Positions 13,511 through 16,207 of a DNA stretch of 16,207 nt are shown here, in pieces. The translations under genes were made by a program, and so were the position numbers. The stretch is from a bacterium (lineage in GTDB: Bacteria > RBG-13-66-14). Within the stretch, counting starts at the first letter, position 1. Each line of letters opens with the position of its first letter. The notes beneath the pieces are model-generated. The model ran no database searches, was not told the DNA's origin, and was given only the letters and a program-made list of their open reading frames with translations. The stretch covers positions 1-16,207 of the forward strand of contig DATKYS010000011.1 of NCBI GenBank assembly GCA_035528375.1, read 5' to 3'.

Positions 13511-15829
13511 TCAGGGGCGGTACGTTTCGATGGCTCGGAGGTTGTCGTGGACGGTGGCCGGGGCGTGGAAGTTGCGCGGGGCGGAGTACTCGACGACGGG
13601 GCGGTCGTCGCTGACCGGCTCGAAACCCCGCACGTAGGAGCGGAAGGCGGCGTCGTCCAGGGCCAGCCGGTCCAGGAGCGCCACGGGCCCCGGCACCCCC
13701 ACCTCGGCCAGGGTGCGCACGATGTCCGGGTCGCGCGCCGCCGCGGCGAAGCGGGCCGGGTCCGCGTACAGCGGCTCGCCGGAACCCAGAAGGACGATGT
13801 CGTCCCCGGTGAGCCAGAGCTGGACGTGGGGGAAGACCCGGGCGAAGCTCGCGGCCAGCATCCGCACGTCGCGCACGGCGAGCTGGTAGAGCGGTATCCA
13901 CTGGGCGCACACCCCGCCGGGCTCGAGCGTCCGCCGGCACAGCTCGTAGTACTCCACCGTGTAGAGGTTCACCACCCCGGCCACGGCGGGCGGCATCGGC
14001 TCGGCGGTGATGACGTCGTAGCGCCGGTCCGTGCATAACAGGTAGTTCCGTCCGTCGTCCACGATCACCCGGGCCAGGGGGTTGGCCAGCACGTCCAGGT
14101 TGAACTTTGCGAAGAACGGTGCGCACTCTATCACCGCCGGGGCTATCTCCACGCAGTCCACCCGTTCCACCGTGTCGTACACCGCCAGGGCGCCGAAGGT
14201 GGAACCCGAGCCGAAGCAGATGACCAGCACGTCCCTGGGATCCGGGTGGACCAGCATGGGCAGGTGGGCCAGCATCCGGTTCTTGCGCATGTCGCTCACG
14301 GCGGTGTAGGTGGCCTGGTTCCCGTCTATCACCAGCCGGCGGGTGGTCACCCCCCCGTTGGCGGGGTCGTCGGCGCGCTCGCGCACCTCCACGGTCCCCG
14401 ACTCGCTCTCGTCGTAGTAGAGGAGCGTCTCGCCTTCCCGGAGGAAATTCTCGCCCAGGCGGTCGAAGGGGAGCCAGAGGGCGCCGAAGGCGAGTGTGGC
14501 GGCGCAGGAGGTCAGGGCGAGGGTTTTCTTTTCGAGCCAGCGCCACGCCGCCGCCGCGGCCACCAGCACCGACAGCCCCGTCAACGAGAGCAGGCTCCCC
14601 TGGAACCCCAGGAGCGGTATCAGCAGGAAGCCGGTCGTCACGGCGCCCAGGATGGTCCCCGCCGAGTTGGCGGCGCAGAGCTCGCCCACCCGCCGGCCCA
14701 CCCCGCCCGACTCCCGGGCGTAGAGCCGGACCGCCACGGGGAAGAGCATCCCCAAGAGAAACGTCGGCAGGAGCATGACGATCAAAGTCAGGACCAGCGA
14801 GCTGGCCACGAGAGAGCCCCAGCCGGTGAGCCCCCCGACGACGGCCTGGCTCGCGCGGCCCAGCGCCAGAGGCCAGTTGAGCGCCAGCCCCGTGGTCGCC
14901 AGCGCGCTAAAGGCCACCCCGATTTCACCCCAGACGAAGGCCCGCTGTGGTTTCTTGAGCCGCTTCACCAGCCAGGAGCCGAAGGCCCCGCCCAGCGCCA
15001 GCCCCACCAGGTACACCGCCAGCATGGCCGAGAAGGTGTAGGTGACGTTGGAGAACCAGAGGATGAGCATCCGGTTCCACACCAGCTCCAGCCCGAGGGC
15101 GGCGAAGCCGGAAATCGCGTAGAGCCAGAGGAGGAGGCGTCCCCGCCTGTCGGACGGTGCAGTCCGCCGAACCGGGTGGGGCTTGAGCTCCGCCGAGGCC
15201 GCGCGCGACAGGGCGAAGGCCCCGCCCGCCGCCGCCAGGTTGATCCCCGCCGCCAGCACGGTCGAGCCCCAGAGCCCCAGGTGCTCGATCAAAAAGAAGC
15301 CGGTCACCAGCGTCCCGACCACGGCCCCCGCCGTGTTGAGGGTGTAGAGGAGGCCGGTGCGGCGGCCGATGGCCTCCCGGGTGCGGCTGGTGTGCCGGGC
15401 CAGGGCGGGGAGCGTGGCCCCCATGAGCGTGGTGGTGGGAAGCAGGACCAGGAGCGCCAGGGTGGCCCGCACCGCGGTGAAGAGGAATCCGGACCCCCCC
15501 GTGGCGCCGTAGAGCGGGACGTAGACGAGTCGGGCGAGCTGGAGTAAAAGCGGGACGAGGAGCCCGGTGGCGGCCACCCCGGCCTGGAGGAAGGCGTAGA
15601 AGGCGAGCGGCCGCCGCATCCGGTCGGCCACGCGGCCCAGAAGCCAGCTCCCCAGCGCCATCCCCCCCATGAACGCGGCCAGGACCGTCGTCGCCGCCTG
15701 GCTCGTCACGCCGAACACGAAGGAGAGTTGACGCAGCCAGACGACCTCGTACACGAGGCCGGCGGCGCCGGAGACGAGGAACAGCCCTGCCACCGCCGGA
15801 AGCTGGAACCTTTCGAGCCTGGAGGTCAA
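13511..15829 (-). CDS. Fused membrane transporter-like / spermidine synthase-like protein
   Basis: A 772-residue protein. Residues 1-450 hold two related membrane halves: EVVWLRQLSFVFG...GGMALGSWLLGR near 28-66, echoed by ELVWNRMLILWFS...GGAFGSWLVKR near 248-290, and later GAVVGTLVTGFFLIEHLG echoed by GTILGAVTTGFLLIPLLG. There are about 12-14 transmembrane segments. Residues 465-670 form a Rossmann-type aminopropyltransferase-like domain: CFGSGST (538-544), CVEIAP (559-564), DDGRNYL (591-597). The place of the catalytic Asp pair of true spermidine synthases reads AEPMPP (609-614), so polyamine synthesis is doubtful. Such fused proteins are widespread and their reaction is not established. The start is a TTG at 15829 without a clear Shine-Dalgarno motif; no better in-frame start exists upstream. 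TGA stop. Confidence 0.88.
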   Translation of the reverse strand: MTSRLERFQLPAVAGLFLVSGAAGLVYEVVWLRQLSFVFGVTSQAATTVLAAFMGGMALGSWLLGRVADRMRRPLAFYAFLQAGVAATGLLVPLLLQLARLVYVPLYGATGGSGFLFTAVRATLALLVLLPTTTLMGATLPALARHTSRTREAIGRRTGLLYTLNTAGAVVGTLVTGFFLIEHLGLWGSTVLAAGINLAAAGGAFALSRAASAELKPHPVRRTAPSDRRGRLLLWLYAISGFAALGLELVWNRMLILWFSNVTYTFSAMLAVYLVGLALGGAFGSWLVKRLKKPQRAFVWGEIGVAFSALATTGLALNWPLALGRASQAVVGGLTGWGSLVASSLVLTLIVMLLPTFLLGMLFPVAVRLYARESGGVGRRVGELCAANSAGTILGAVTTGFLLIPLLGFQGSLLSLTGLSVLVAAAAAWRWLEKKTLALTSCAATLAFGALWLPFDRLGENFLREGETLLYYDESESGTVEVRERADDPANGGVTTRRLVIDGNQATYTAVSDMRKNRMLAHLPMLVHPDPRDVLVICFGSGSTFGALAVYDTVERVDCVEIAPAVIECAPFFAKFNLDVLANPLARVIVDDGRNYLLCTDRRYDVITAEPMPPAVAGVVNLYTVEYYELCRRTLEPGGVCAQWIPLYQLAVRDVRMLAASFARVFPHVQLWLTGDDIVLLGSGEPLYADPARFAAAARDPDIVRTLAEVGVPGPVALLDRLALDDAAFRSYVRGFEPVSDDRPVVEYSAPRNFHAPATVHDNLRAIETYRP

Positions 15830-15885
15830 GGGGACCCGATTTGTTGGCGCTTTTTGGGGAAGGTCCCGCGACTGGCGCGGTTTGC

Positions 15886-15900
15886 GGTGTATTATACACC
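15886..15900 (-). promoter_or_regulatory. -10 box inside a perfect palindrome, transporter/synthase-like gene
   Basis: On the minus strand this is GGTGTAT-A-ATACACC, a 7-bp inverted repeat around a single base, containing a perfect TATAAT (15891-15896 on the plus strand as ATTATA). It lies about 60 nt before the TTG start. The -35 match is poor. A dimeric regulator binding here would cover the -10, so repression or activation is plausible. Confidence 0.45.
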
Positions 15901-15939
15901 AATCCGGGTCGGCGCCGCCCCTCCCGGCGTCGTGCGAAT

Positions 15940-16207
15940 GAGGGGCGGCCTCGTTGGGGCAGACCGACGGCGCGCCGTTCAGGTCGGCCCGTTTTTATAA
16001 GGCAGCCCTCACTCTAACCCGTATGCACCCCCCTCCCTAACCCTCCCCCCAGAGGGGGGAGGGGACACGCGGGCGACCGTGGACTCATCGCCCCTACGGG
16101 GGTTCGCCGGATATTGACGTAGGGGCGGGTCTCCTGACCCGCCCGTTGGTTTCACCACCGCCATGCGCCTGAATGTAGGGCGGGGACTTTAGTCCCCGCC
16201 GCATTTT
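15940..16207. repeat. Intergenic REP-like array 4 (window end)
   Basis: No gene is seen from 15830 to the end. A second-family C/G hairpin in reverse orientation lies at 16041-16063 (CCCTCCCCCC, AGA, GGGGGGAGGG). A slightly decayed 27-nt GTAG-type unit lies at 16071-16097 (minus). Two intact 26-nt units in plus orientation lie at 16119-16144 (9-bp stem, 4-nt loop) and 16175-16200 (10-bp stem, 2-nt loop). The array may continue past the window. Confidence 0.75.

Noticed and set aside
14246-15547. Plus-strand open frame of 433 codons opposite the transporter/synthase-like gene
   Set aside because: Pro/Arg/Glu/Gln-rich low-complexity product, complement of membrane segments.
1-16207. tRNA or rRNA genes
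   Set aside because: No cloverleaf with a T-arm GTTCGA-type core and no conserved rRNA segments seen on either strand by eye.

Overview
This is a GC-rich bacterial window, apart from one clearly less GC-rich gene near 13.1-13.4 kb. Genes start after recognisable Shine-Dalgarno sequences and are separated by unusually repeat-rich intergenic DNA. The sorting tail on a secreted M1 peptidase, a second secreted protein of the kind found beside such systems, and the intergenic repeats suggest an uncultivated FCB-like or neighbouring candidate phylum. Candidatus Coatesbacteria is my best guess; this is inference and is not proven by any marker gene here.

Layout. 1-245 holds repeats. 300-2543 (+) is a secreted M1 metallopeptidase with a Por-secretion/FlgD-like C-terminal tail. 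2544-3054 is a repeat array. 3055-3294 (-) is an orphan HicB-like protein. 3393-4016 (-) is a secreted beta-rich protein whose signal-peptide exon-like piece and mature domain are split by one in-frame TGA. 4085-4690 is a second large repeat array. 4692-6335 (-) is a tandem pair of paralogous proteins of unknown function, one exported and one cytosolic, divergent from an XRE-type HTH-TPR regulator (6440-7690, +). 7738-8304 (-) is a flavin reductase-like protein. 8484-8576 holds two identical long repeat units. 8605-11313 (-) is a 902-residue coiled-coil protein and 11461-12876 (-) an HD-GYP phosphodiesterase with a cysteine-bearing sensor region. 13082-13447 (-) is a small, GC-poorer lipoprotein and 13511-15829 (-) a fused membrane transporter/spermidine-synthase-like protein. 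15830-16207 carries a promoter-like palindrome and more repeats.

The most striking thing is the intergenic DNA. About twenty hairpin units, nearly all exactly 26 nt (or 39 nt in a long variant), share a GTAG head followed by a palindrome whose stem sequence varies but stays complementary. This is the architecture of REP elements. Two places carry inverted pairs of identical 26-2-26 design, as in REPINs. A second hairpin family, with a C-rich/G-rich 8-10 bp stem, a 3-nt loop and a G-triplet tail fitting a G-quadruplex, is interspersed with them. No REP-associated transposase is encoded in the window.

The genes do not form one pathway. The clearest local units are the paralog pair with its divergent HTH-TPR neighbour, the HD-GYP gene followed by the coiled-coil gene with its own strong sigma70-like promoter, and the transporter/lipoprotein pair.
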